Assembly: GCA_030597435.1 (NCBI GenBank)
Contig: JAUVRV010000196.1
Coordinates: forward strand, 1 to 5,909
DNA length: 5,909 nt
Direction of reading: 5' to 3'
Source of the DNA: Gemmatimonadales bacterium
GTDB lineage: Bacteria > Gemmatimonadota > Gemmatimonadetes > Gemmatimonadales > GWC2-71-9
Shown: positions 1-5,909 of the stretch, piece after piece
Layout: each line of letters starts with the position of its first letter
Position numbering within the stretch: the stretch's first letter is position 1
Notes under the pieces: model-generated
What the model was told of the DNA's origin: nothing
Database searches by the model: none
Seen by the model: the letters and a program-made list of their open reading frames with translations, nothing else
Position numbers and translations under genes: made by a program

Positions 1-885
1 CAATCCCTCGAACTCGTCTCTTTCTTGAGAGATGTGGGCAAACACTTCACCCTGTCCTACATGCTGCAGAAGGAGTCGGTCAAGGGCCGTATTGCCGACG
101 GCATCTCCTTCACCGAATTCAGCTACATGCTCCTTCAGGCGTACGACTTCCTACACTTGTACCGAACTATGGGTTGCGAGCTACAAGTGGGGGGATCAGA
201 CCAATGGGGCAACATCACGGCCGGGATCGAGCTAGTTCGGCGGGTGGAAGGCGGAGATGCACAGGGTGTATGCGCTCCCCTCATGACAACGGCAGGCGGC
301 AACAAGTTTGGCAAGTCCGAGAAGGGCACCGTCTGGCTCAGTCCCGAACAGACCAGTCCCTACGAGTTCTATCAATTCTGGATCAACTCCAACGACCGTG
401 ATGTGGAGTCATACCTCAAGTCCTTCACATTCCAGTCGCAGGATGAGATCACCGACCTCATGCAACAGCACGCGGAGAATCCCGGAGCACGGGTACCGCA
501 AAGAGCGATTGCCATGGACCTAACCTCGCGGGTGCACGGTCAGGAGCTGGCCGAGAGTGCAGCTGAGGCCGCGGCAGCCATGTTCGGCGAGGGCAACCCG
601 GCTGGCGCAAAGGCAGCCACCTGGAAAATGCTGGCGGCGGAGGTCCCGCATGGGCCGCTACCAGTTGGATCCGGTCGGGATACATTGGTCGTCGAGCTGG
701 TGGCCCACTCGGATATCGTCAAATCGAAAGGCGAGGCTCGCCGCCAGATCAAACAGGGTGGCATCTACCTGAATGGCCGCAAGGTCACCGACATCGAGTC
801 GGTGGCGGGACCCCCGTTGGATGGTGGGTACTACTGGTTCAGGCGCGGCAAGAAGACCAATTTCATCTTCGAACCACCTGCCTAA
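1..885 (+). CDS. tyrS: Tyrosyl-tRNA synthetase, 5'-truncated by window edge
   Basis: This enzyme charges tRNA-Tyr with tyrosine in the cytoplasm. The frame is open from base 1 and ends at TAA (883-885), leaving 294 codons. Bacterial TyrRS is about 420 residues, so roughly the first 125, including the HIGH motif, lie outside the window. What is visible is canonical: the tyrosine-pocket segment SYMLLQAYDF (about bases 121-150), then GGSDQWGNITAG (about bases 190-225), the KMSKS-equivalent KFGKS (about bases 304-318), and the segment SPYEFYQFWIN. A C-terminal S4 RNA-binding domain follows (about bases 700-800, around KGEARRQIKQGGIYLNGRKV). An internal TTG at base 25 could be mistaken for a start, but the upstream residues (SLELVSFLRDVGKHF) continue the conserved family sequence. 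The gene converges on the HIT gene and overlaps it by 23 bases. Identification is secure. Confidence 0.97.
   Translation, partial: QSLELVSFLRDVGKHFTLSYMLQKESVKGRIADGISFTEFSYMLLQAYDFLHLYRTMGCELQVGGSDQWGNITAGIELVRRVEGGDAQGVCAPLMTTAGGNKFGKSEKGTVWLSPEQTSPYEFYQFWINSNDRDVESYLKSFTFQSQDEITDLMQQHAENPGARVPQRAIAMDLTSRVHGQELAESAAEAAAAMFGEGNPAGAKAATWKMLAAEVPHGPLPVGSGRDTLVVELVAHSDIVKSKGEARRQIKQGGIYLNGRKVTDIESVAGPPLDGGYYWFRRGKKTNFIFEPPA
863..885. other. Tail-to-tail coding overlap of tyrS and the HIT gene
   Basis: The last 23 bases of tyrS (ending TAA at 883-885) are also the last 23 bases of the minus-strand HIT gene (TGA at 865-863). Both strands code here, for FIFEPPA-stop on the plus strand and RQVVRR-stop on the minus strand. 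No hairpin followed by a T-run is visible just past either stop, so any transcription terminator must lie inside the opposing gene or act through Rho. Confidence 0.9.
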
Positions 886-1288
886 TCTTCACAGCCAGCT
901 CCTCGAGTGCCTCCCGCGGTGCCTCTTCCGGGTACCCCTTCGGGAATCTCAAGCCGAAGGTGTCGTCGTCGTAGCGCGGCAGGATGTGAAGATGCAGGTG
1001 CAAGACCTCTTGCCCCGCGGCCTTTCCGTTCGCCGTCCACACGTTGAACCCGGCGGCATTTGTGGCAGCCGCGATGGCAGGTGCTAACCTGGCACTCACC
1101 TGGAACAGTTCACCCACCAATTCGGTCGGACAGCTCGCGAGGTCAACCACGTGAGTTCGTGGTATCACGAGCGTGTGACCTGGATGCACTGGGTATATGT
1201 CCATGAAGGCCAACGCCACGTCGTTTTCATAGACGACGCTCGCGGGGACCTGGCCAGCTACAATGTCACAAAAAACGCAATTGCTCAT
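863..1288 (-). CDS. HIT-family (Hint-like) nucleotide hydrolase
   Basis: This is a 141-residue histidine-triad protein, the usual family length. It starts with a CxxC pair (C4, C7, in MSNCVFCDIV), has the PRTH segment (H46), then NGKAAGQEV and the histidine triad HLHLHI at 97-102. By family knowledge H99 is the catalytic nucleophile, and C4, C7, H46 and H97 resemble the zinc-binding set of CxxC-type bacterial HIT proteins. Relatives hydrolyse nucleoside phosphoramidates or related adenylated compounds; the substrate here is unknown. The frame extends upstream to 1384, but that part lies inside the aminotransferase gene and has no HIT similarity, so I chose ATG at 1288. That ATG is two bases after the aminotransferase stop, with a weak GGGG five bases ahead of it. 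It is the last gene of the operon, and its TGA lies inside the end of tyrS. Confidence 0.93.
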   Translation of the reverse strand: MSNCVFCDIVAGQVPASVVYENDVALAFMDIYPVHPGHTLVIPRTHVVDLASCPTELVGELFQVSARLAPAIAAATNAAGFNVWTANGKAAGQEVLHLHLHILPRYDDDTFGLRFPKGYPEEAPREALEELAVKIRQVVRR

Positions 1289-1293
1289 CACTA
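1286..1293 (-). promoter_or_regulatory. Translational-coupling junction, aminotransferase to HIT gene
   Basis: On the minus strand the order is TAG stop (1293-1291), two bases, then ATG start (1288-1286). A weak ribosome-binding match, GGGG at 1297-1294, sits in the last sense codon of the aminotransferase, five bases from the ATG. The layout suggests reinitiation by ribosomes finishing the upstream gene. Confidence 0.6.
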
Positions 1294-2475
1294 CCCCGTA
1301 AGTAGCAACACAACTCTTTCTATCTCGTCTGGCAGATTGTAGCAGTGCGGCGCCAGCCGGATCGCCCCCTCTCGGAACGAGCATGTGACATTGGCACTCT
1401 CCAGTTTCCGATAAGAGGCCTCCGTATCCGCGGTCGTGACGCTGACAATGGCAGACTCGTGTTTCCCGTCGGTCGGAGACTCAATCCGTATTCGGCCGTC
1501 TGACGCAGCTTCTACGAGAGGCTGTCTGACTCGGTGTAGCCACGCCTCGATCTTCTCGAGGCCAAGCTCGAGCAGCAGATTCACGCTCTCCTTCATGCCC
1601 AGCAAGTCCTGGTAGGGCATCGTTACTTGCTCGAATCTACGGCCGTCCTTCCGGATGACTCCGGAGTAATCGGTAAGGCGCGTGAAGTCATCGGTTCCTT
1701 CAAATGCCATCCAACCCACGAACGGTGGCACAAGCGTATCCAGCAGTCCCCTCCGCACATACAGAAAGCCTGATCCCCAAGGAGACAACAGCCATTTCTG
1801 CCCTCCACATGAGAGGATATCAACCGGGGTGTCGGCGACGTTGACGGGTGCCTGACCGACCCCCTGGATTCCGTCGACAACCAAGAAGCACTCGGCATCC
1901 CTGCAGGCTCGGCTGAGGCGGGCGAGGTCAGCCTTGAATCCATTGGAGAACTGGACCAATGAGACCGCCAATACACGAGCGCGTGAGTTCTCCAGTCGAT
2001 CGATCAAGGCATTCTCATCGGGCCAACCCTGGGGAGTCGTAGGCACCAGGTCCACCTTGATCCCGCGACGCTTCAGATGAAGCCAGGGATACACGTTAGT
2101 AGGGAACTCACCAGCCGAGACGACCACACGATCACCGGGACCCAAAGGCAGCGCTTGGGCAGCCACGTTGATTCCGTAGCCTGTGTTGGCTGCTAGCGCA
2201 ATCTCGTCGGAGTGGGCCCCGATCAGTTTGGCAGCGGCGGCCCGAGTGTCAGCGAGCAGATTTCGAAGCTCGACTTCATCAATCAGCTGCGGCGTCATCC
2301 GTCTCAGCGTCAGGTCATCCAGAACCCTGCGAGTACGCTCGGGTAAGGGCCCGGTCGACGCGTTGTTGAGGTAGATAGATCCATCTGTCCAGGGGAACTC
2401 TGAGCGACGCAGTTTCCTGACCGCCTGTTCATCCAAGGTGGGCCCTGGATTGATGACCGTCTGAGCCCCCGTCAC
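1291..2475 (-). CDS. Class V PLP-dependent aminotransferase / cysteine desulfurase-like enzyme
   Basis: This is a 394-residue fold-type I PLP enzyme of the class V group (NifS/SufS, isopenicillin N epimerase-like). Visible landmarks are YLNNASTGPLP (35-45), the phosphate-cup segment NTGYGIN (97-103), D201 in VVDGIQGVGQ for the pyridine nitrogen, K227 in GGQKWLLSPWGSGF as Schiff-base lysine, and R373 in AIRLAPHCYN as likely substrate-carboxylate arginine. The SufS catalytic-cysteine loop (RxGHHCA type) is not recognisable. The C-terminal FREGAIRLAPHCYN instead resembles non-desulfurase members, although C365 and C378 lie nearby. A true cysteine desulfurase is therefore less likely than an aminotransferase, epimerase or lyase; the substrate cannot be named. 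The start is GTG at 2475, overlapping the exporter stop as GTGA; no ATG occurs until residue 60, beyond the conserved N-terminus. No strong Shine-Dalgarno precedes it, consistent with translational coupling. Confidence 0.9.
   Translation of the reverse strand: MTGAQTVINPGPTLDEQAVRKLRRSEFPWTDGSIYLNNASTGPLPERTRRVLDDLTLRRMTPQLIDEVELRNLLADTRAAAAKLIGAHSDEIALAANTGYGINVAAQALPLGPGDRVVVSAGEFPTNVYPWLHLKRRGIKVDLVPTTPQGWPDENALIDRLENSRARVLAVSLVQFSNGFKADLARLSRACRDAECFLVVDGIQGVGQAPVNVADTPVDILSCGGQKWLLSPWGSGFLYVRRGLLDTLVPPFVGWMAFEGTDDFTRLTDYSGVIRKDGRRFEQVTMPYQDLLGMKESVNLLLELGLEKIEAWLHRVRQPLVEAASDGRIRIESPTDGKHESAIVSVTTADTEASYRKLESANVTCSFREGAIRLAPHCYNLPDEIERVVLLLTG
2472..2475 (-). promoter_or_regulatory. GTGA stop/start overlap, exporter to aminotransferase
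   Basis: The minus-strand tetramer GTGA holds both the aminotransferase GTG start (2475-2473) and the exporter TGA stop (2474-2472). The preceding bases (2476-2500) have no purine-rich Shine-Dalgarno element, so termination-reinitiation is the likely way the aminotransferase is translated. Confidence 0.7.
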
Positions 2476-4286
2476 GTTCGCGATGCAACCATTTCGAGGT
2501 GGTGAAGTCGTTGGTAGACACCTCCCGCGGCAACCAACTCGTCGTGCCGCCCACGTTCTACCAACCGACCTCGTTCAAGCACTACGATCTGGTCTGCTCT
2601 CGCCACGGTCGCTAGCCGGTGGGCTATCACAAACACCGTCCTGTTCTCGAGCAACCGCCCGATGGCCTCCTGAACCAAGTTTTCCACCTCGATATCCAGC
2701 GCCGACGTTGCCTCATCGAGTATCAGTATCGGGGGATCACGTAGTAGTGCTCGTGCTATCGCGATCCGTTGCCGTTCGCCACCGGATAGCCGCATGCCAC
2801 GTTCACCCAACACCGTGTCATAACCCTGGGGGAGCCGCTCGATGAACTCATGGGCATTGGCCGCCCTGGCCGCTGCTTCCACCGCACCCGAGTCGGCACT
2901 CTCCTCTTCGCCGTAGGCTATGTTGGCCCGAACCGTGTCGTTGAAAATCACGGTATGCTGACTAACGATTCCCATCGCTTGCCGCACAGAGCCGCGGCTG
3001 TACTCGGAGATCGCCACGTCGTCAATCAGAATGCGGCCGCTTGACGGCTCCACGAACCTGGGCAGCAAGTCCACTAGTGTTGATTTCCCAGCACCCGATG
3101 CGCCGACTATCGCCAGGATCTCACCGCGCCGCACATTGAGCGTTACGCCTCTCAACACCCAGGTACCAGGTTCATAGGCGAACCACACGTCCTGGAACTC
3201 GATGTCGCGCTCTAGTACAGGAAGCGTCTTTGCGCCCTCAGAGTCGACATCCACTCGGCGCTCGTCTACGATCTCAAACACTCGATCTGCGGCCGCCAAT
3301 GACATCTCAGCGTGCATCGGGAACTGAGTCAGTGCCTTGACGGGAGACACCAGACGAAGCGCGATCACAACGAACGGGATGAATAACTCGGGGCGCATCC
3401 CATCACTGCCGCCAACACCTAAGGAGAAACCCACGACTACAAGCAACAGTACAACGGCCGCACCCAATGTTTCACTGACTGGATGAGCAAGAGCTGCAAG
3501 CCGCTGTGCCTTCACAACTCCCTCGAAGTAGTGCCCCGCTGCAACGGCGAATCGCCGGCGTTCATATGCCTCAGCACCGTGCGCCTTGACCAGTCGTGCG
3601 CCTTCCACAGTCTCACTCACTATCGCGGCAACCTCACCGCGATCGTGCAACGCCACGCTCATACGCTTCCTGATCCGAAGCTGGATGGGACGTATGATGA
3701 TCGCAATGGCCGGTGCGAGTACGAGAGTGATGAGGGTCAGGCGCCACGAAAGGGAGAAAAGGATAGCGAGGTAGATGGCTACGAGCACCACATTTTGGAC
3801 CGTCGATACGAGCGCAGCACTCACGATCCGGCAGGCTTGATCTATGTCGGCTATCATCCGACTGATGAGCTGGCCACCCTTCATTCTCTGGAAAAAACCC
3901 AATCCCAGATGCTGGATGTGGGCGTAGAGATCTTGGCGCATGTCCCGCGCAACTCCCTCCTGGACATACGCACCCAACGCGGCGGCCACGTAGACTGCGA
4001 CGTTCTTGACTGCAATTACCAGCAGAATGACCAGGACGACATTGCGAACCGAGGTACCACGATTCTCAGTTAGCGCGAAGCCGATGATCGCCTCGAGGAC
4101 TCTCTCGACTGCGGTCGGCGCGTCGACAACCACACCGGTAGTGTCAAACACAACCCGCAAGAACGGGATCAGGAGAGCAAAGGTGAAGCCATCCAGGACC
4201 GACACCACGACAGCCGCAAGGAATGTCACCGTCAGGACCCCGGCGTACCGACGCACGAAGCCCATTAGCCGATTGAAACGAGCCAT
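2472..4286 (-). CDS. MsbA-type ABC exporter half-transporter (fused membrane and ATPase domains)
   Basis: This 604-residue inner-membrane exporter has the standard type IV ABC exporter layout. The N-terminal membrane domain (about 1-325) has hydrophobic segments near 15-42, 80-107, 154-178, 183-200, 270-292 and 299-313, plus the MsbA-like coupling region around GFFQRMKGGQLISRMIADID (130-149). The ATPase domain (about 360-600) has an A-loop Y371, Walker A GASGAGKST (395-403), Q-loop Q443, signature LSGGERQR (500-507), Walker B ILILDE with catalytic E525, D-loop SALD (528-531) and switch H556. Every ATPase motif is canonical, so a homodimer with two active sites is expected. Relatives flip lipid A or phospholipid, or export drugs, peptides or glycolipids; the sequence does not decide the substrate. 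The ATG at 4286 directly follows the stop of the PorX-like gene, with no Shine-Dalgarno visible. It overlaps the aminotransferase start by 4 bases. Confidence 0.96.
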   Translation of the reverse strand: MARFNRLMGFVRRYAGVLTVTFLAAVVVSVLDGFTFALLIPFLRVVFDTTGVVVDAPTAVERVLEAIIGFALTENRGTSVRNVVLVILLVIAVKNVAVYVAAALGAYVQEGVARDMRQDLYAHIQHLGLGFFQRMKGGQLISRMIADIDQACRIVSAALVSTVQNVVLVAIYLAILFSLSWRLTLITLVLAPAIAIIIRPIQLRIRKRMSVALHDRGEVAAIVSETVEGARLVKAHGAEAYERRRFAVAAGHYFEGVVKAQRLAALAHPVSETLGAAVVLLLVVVGFSLGVGGSDGMRPELFIPFVVIALRLVSPVKALTQFPMHAEMSLAAADRVFEIVDERRVDVDSEGAKTLPVLERDIEFQDVWFAYEPGTWVLRGVTLNVRRGEILAIVGASGAGKSTLVDLLPRFVEPSSGRILIDDVAISEYSRGSVRQAMGIVSQHTVIFNDTVRANIAYGEEESADSGAVEAAARAANAHEFIERLPQGYDTVLGERGMRLSGGERQRIAIARALLRDPPILILDEATSALDIEVENLVQEAIGRLLENRTVFVIAHRLATVARADQIVVLERGRLVERGRHDELVAAGGVYQRLHHLEMVASRT

Positions 4287-4289
4287 TTA
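4284..4289 (-). promoter_or_regulatory. TAAATG stop/start adjacency, PorX-like gene to exporter
   Basis: The TAA of the PorX-like gene (4289-4287) is followed immediately by the ATG of the exporter (4286-4284). The preceding stretch (minus-strand GCGGCTCCACC) is pyrimidine-rich at the position where a Shine-Dalgarno would sit, so exporter synthesis probably depends on translation of the PorX-like gene. Confidence 0.65.
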
Positions 4290-5852
4290 GGTGGAGCCGC
4301 GGGGTGTCAGCAGAGCTATGGGAAGAACCAACTCCTCCGGTGTCACGCCCCCGTGGAGGAAAGCACCGCGATAGCGCGCTTGATATTCTCTGAGCTTCGT
4401 AGGGTAGACAAAGAACCGATCGCCGGTTGCCAACAGCATTCGTACGCCGAGCTTCTTCGCCGGCAAGCCCCATGTGGTCAGATCACTGACCATGATGGCA
4501 TCTGCCTGAGACTCGGCTCTCAGGTCTTCACCAAACTTGTAGCGGAGGTTGGCGGTGGCATCGCGTTTTGCATAGACCGTTGCCGGACTGTGGCAATGAA
4601 TGGAGCCATGATCTGTGGTCAGCAGGACCGGAACGTCGCGCCGCTCCGCTTCCTTGAGTGAACGTAGTAGCGCCGAATCTTGGAACCATGTGCGCGTGAG
4701 GCTACGTAGAGCCTTCGCATCTCTTGCTATCTCATAGAGGATCGCGTGTTCTGCACGACCATGTGTCAGCTGGTCCACAAAATTGAACACGAGTGCGGTT
4801 ATCCCCTCCTGTGACAAGTGGCCTGGCAGTCGTTGCAGTAGAGACTCGCCTTCCGATGAAGTTGTGAGTTTCTCATACCGTACTTGTACAGAGGGACTCA
4901 CTAGTTCATGGATTTGCTCCGTAAGCAACTCAGCCTCGTGGGCGTTGAGGCTCTCATCGGCGCGGCTCCCCCACCACTCCGGATGTCGCGCAGCGATCTC
5001 CACAGGGAACAACCCGCTAAATATTGCGTTACGTGCAAATGGAGTCGCTGACGGCAGGATACTGAAGTAGTGCGACTCTTCGACATCGAATATCTCCGTA
5101 ACGAGCGGTCTAAGTGACTCCCACTGATCGAGTCTCAGACAATCGACTACGACGAACAGCACTTTACCATGCTTTTCCAGTAGGGGAACTAGAAACTCGC
5201 TGCAGACATCCACCGATAAGGGCGGACGGTCACCAGGGTTCGATAGCCACTCCGGATAATTGGATGCGATGTAGTTGGCGAAATCAGCATGCAGGCTCCC
5301 CTGGAAAGTCCGGAGCGCCTCCTGCAAACCGCTTTCGTCACCTGCCGAAAGCCTGACCTCCCAACTCGACACCTCCACCACCAGCTCCATCCACTCACGC
5401 CAACCCAGACGAGAACCGCGCAGCATCTCCATCTCGCGAAAACGAGATACGAAGTCCCGCGCCAGCCGCTGCTGTCTGATGCGGTCTCCTTCGAGCAATC
5501 GCGTGACTACAGTGAGTACCTGTCTGGGGTTGACCGGCTTCACGAGATAGTCGTTGAGCTCGATGCCGATCGCCTCGTGCATCGTGCCCGCCTCCTCGCT
5601 CTTGGTCACCATCACAACGGGCACCGCAGGATCGATGGACCTGATCTCCCCGACCAACTCCAGCCCACGCTTTCCCGGAAGCTGTTCGTCGAGCAGCACG
5701 ACACCGTAGGGTTGACGCGTCAGGAGAGCGATCGCGTCATCTCCGTGAGCGACCTGCTCCACTTGGAATCCGTGCTCGTTGAGAAACAGAACGTGCGCAC
5801 CGAGCGACTCGATTTCGTCGTCCACCCAGAGAACCGTCTTAGGTCGCGGCAT
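4287..5852 (-). CDS. porX: PorX-like response regulator with PglZ / alkaline-phosphatase-superfamily output domain
   Basis: Numbering is from ATG at 5852 (521 residues). Residues 5-120 form a CheY-like receiver: acidic pair D11/D12 in LWVDDE, phospho-acceptor D55 in LLDEQLPG, T83 and K105 (YLVKP). Residues about 120-225 are a helical linker. Residues about 228-515 form a PglZ domain of the alkaline phosphatase superfamily: D237 (VVVDCLRLDQW), probable nucleophile T270 (PSATPFARNAIFSGLFP), D360 and H364 (FVDQLTHGR), D414/H415 (TTDHGS) and H500 (HGG), a complete metal and nucleophile set. In Bacteroidota, PorX is the partner of kinase PorY in type IX secretion control, and its PglZ domain is a zinc-dependent phosphodiesterase acting on oligonucleotides. 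Homologues begin a few residues before the LWVDDE motif, favouring 5852; ATG 5864 and GTG 5888 are alternatives, and the frame is open to the window edge. The exporter start abuts its TAA, so joint expression is likely. The porX symbol reflects architecture; a type IX link is not shown here. Confidence 0.88.
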   Translation of the reverse strand: MPRPKTVLWVDDEIESLGAHVLFLNEHGFQVEQVAHGDDAIALLTRQPYGVVLLDEQLPGKRGLELVGEIRSIDPAVPVVMVTKSEEAGTMHEAIGIELNDYLVKPVNPRQVLTVVTRLLEGDRIRQQRLARDFVSRFREMEMLRGSRLGWREWMELVVEVSSWEVRLSAGDESGLQEALRTFQGSLHADFANYIASNYPEWLSNPGDRPPLSVDVCSEFLVPLLEKHGKVLFVVVDCLRLDQWESLRPLVTEIFDVEESHYFSILPSATPFARNAIFSGLFPVEIAARHPEWWGSRADESLNAHEAELLTEQIHELVSPSVQVRYEKLTTSSEGESLLQRLPGHLSQEGITALVFNFVDQLTHGRAEHAILYEIARDAKALRSLTRTWFQDSALLRSLKEAERRDVPVLLTTDHGSIHCHSPATVYAKRDATANLRYKFGEDLRAESQADAIMVSDLTTWGLPAKKLGVRMLLATGDRFFVYPTKLREYQARYRGAFLHGGVTPEELVLPIALLTPRGST

Positions 5853-5865
5853 AGGTCGAAACATA

Positions 5866-5870
5866 CTCCC
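5866..5870 (-). promoter_or_regulatory. Possible ribosome-binding site GGGAG ahead of the PorX-like gene
   Basis: Minus-strand GGGAG, within GGCGGGAG, lies 13 bases before the ATG at 5852 and only one base before the ATG at 5864. It is too close to serve 5864 and rather far for 5852, so it supports the 5852 start only weakly. A TGA in another frame at 5883-5881 could be the stop of an upstream operon gene. Confidence 0.35.
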
Positions 5871-5909
5871 GCCGCTCTCGTCACGCACCGCTCTGGCGAT
5901 GCCACCGAC

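Noticed and set aside
25..885. TTG at base 25 as the true tyrS start
   Set aside because: Codons 1-24 are in frame and continue the conserved TyrRS sequence. The gene is cut by the window edge rather than starting late.
886..970. Short GC-rich inverted segments just past the tyrS stop as a terminator
   Set aside because: I see no clean stem-loop followed by a T-run, and the bases are conserved coding sequence of the HIT gene.
1289..1384. N-terminal extension of the HIT protein up to a start at 1384
   Set aside because: The extra 32 codons lie inside the aminotransferase coding region and do not resemble HIT proteins. The ATG at 1288 gives the standard MSNCVFC-type N-terminus.
3483..4073. 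Long plus-strand open frame of 196 codons, antisense to the exporter membrane domain
   Set aside because: The translation is low-complexity and hydrophilic with no recognisable domain. It lies wholly opposite a well-conserved ABC exporter, so it is best explained as a shadow of that gene.
4144..4473. Minus-strand 109-codon frame across the junction of the PorX-like and exporter genes
   Set aside because: It is out of frame with both conserved proteins, arginine- and glycine-rich, and shows no family resemblance.
4287..5852. PglZ domain as a sign of a BREX phage-defence island
   Set aside because: BREX PglZ proteins are larger and have no N-terminal receiver. No PglX methyltransferase, BrxC ATPase, BrxL or BrxA/B gene is next to it in this window. 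The receiver fusion points to PorX instead.

Overview
This window is compact bacterial chromosome with G+C of roughly 55-60% by eye. Five protein genes cover it almost completely. No stretch over 300 bases lacks a gene, and the gaps between genes are 0-2 bases or negative. I see no tRNA, rRNA, mobile element, CRISPR array, long repeat or convincing Rho-independent terminator. Two genes touch the edges: tyrS is cut at its 5' end by the left edge, and the reading frame of the rightmost gene stays open to the right edge.

Layout, left to right: (1) 1-885, plus strand, the C-terminal two thirds of tyrosyl-tRNA synthetase. (2) 863-1288, minus strand, a HIT-family nucleotide hydrolase whose 3' end overlaps the 3' end of tyrS by 23 bases. 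(3) 1291-2475, minus strand, a class V PLP-dependent aminotransferase or desulfurase-like enzyme. (4) 2472-4286, minus strand, a full-length MsbA-type ABC exporter half-transporter. (5) 4287 to about 5852, minus strand, a response regulator receiver fused through a helical linker to a PglZ/alkaline-phosphatase-superfamily domain, the architecture of PorX.

The four minus-strand genes form one tightly packed operon, transcribed from right to left in the order porX-like, ABC exporter, aminotransferase, HIT. The junctions are TAAATG (adjacent), GTGA (4-base overlap) and TAG-TG-ATG (2-base gap), so translational coupling is likely along the whole chain. The operon promoter lies beyond the right edge and the tyrS promoter beyond the left edge.

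Organism: PorX-like receiver-PglZ proteins are best known from Bacteroidota, where PorX works with the kinase PorY in control of type IX secretion, and they also occur in other FCB-group lineages. The fairly high G+C, the GTG start of one gene and the weak or absent Shine-Dalgarno sequences at the internal junctions make a non-Bacteroidota FCB lineage, such as Gemmatimonadota or a related uncultivated phylum, my best guess. This is inference only.

The item of most interest is the PorX-like protein. All phospho-receiver residues and all expected metal and nucleophile positions of the phosphatase domain appear intact, and it is the upstream partner of a lipid- or drug-type exporter rather than of recognisable secretion-system genes. 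No known system explains the four-gene set, so its joint function is an open question.
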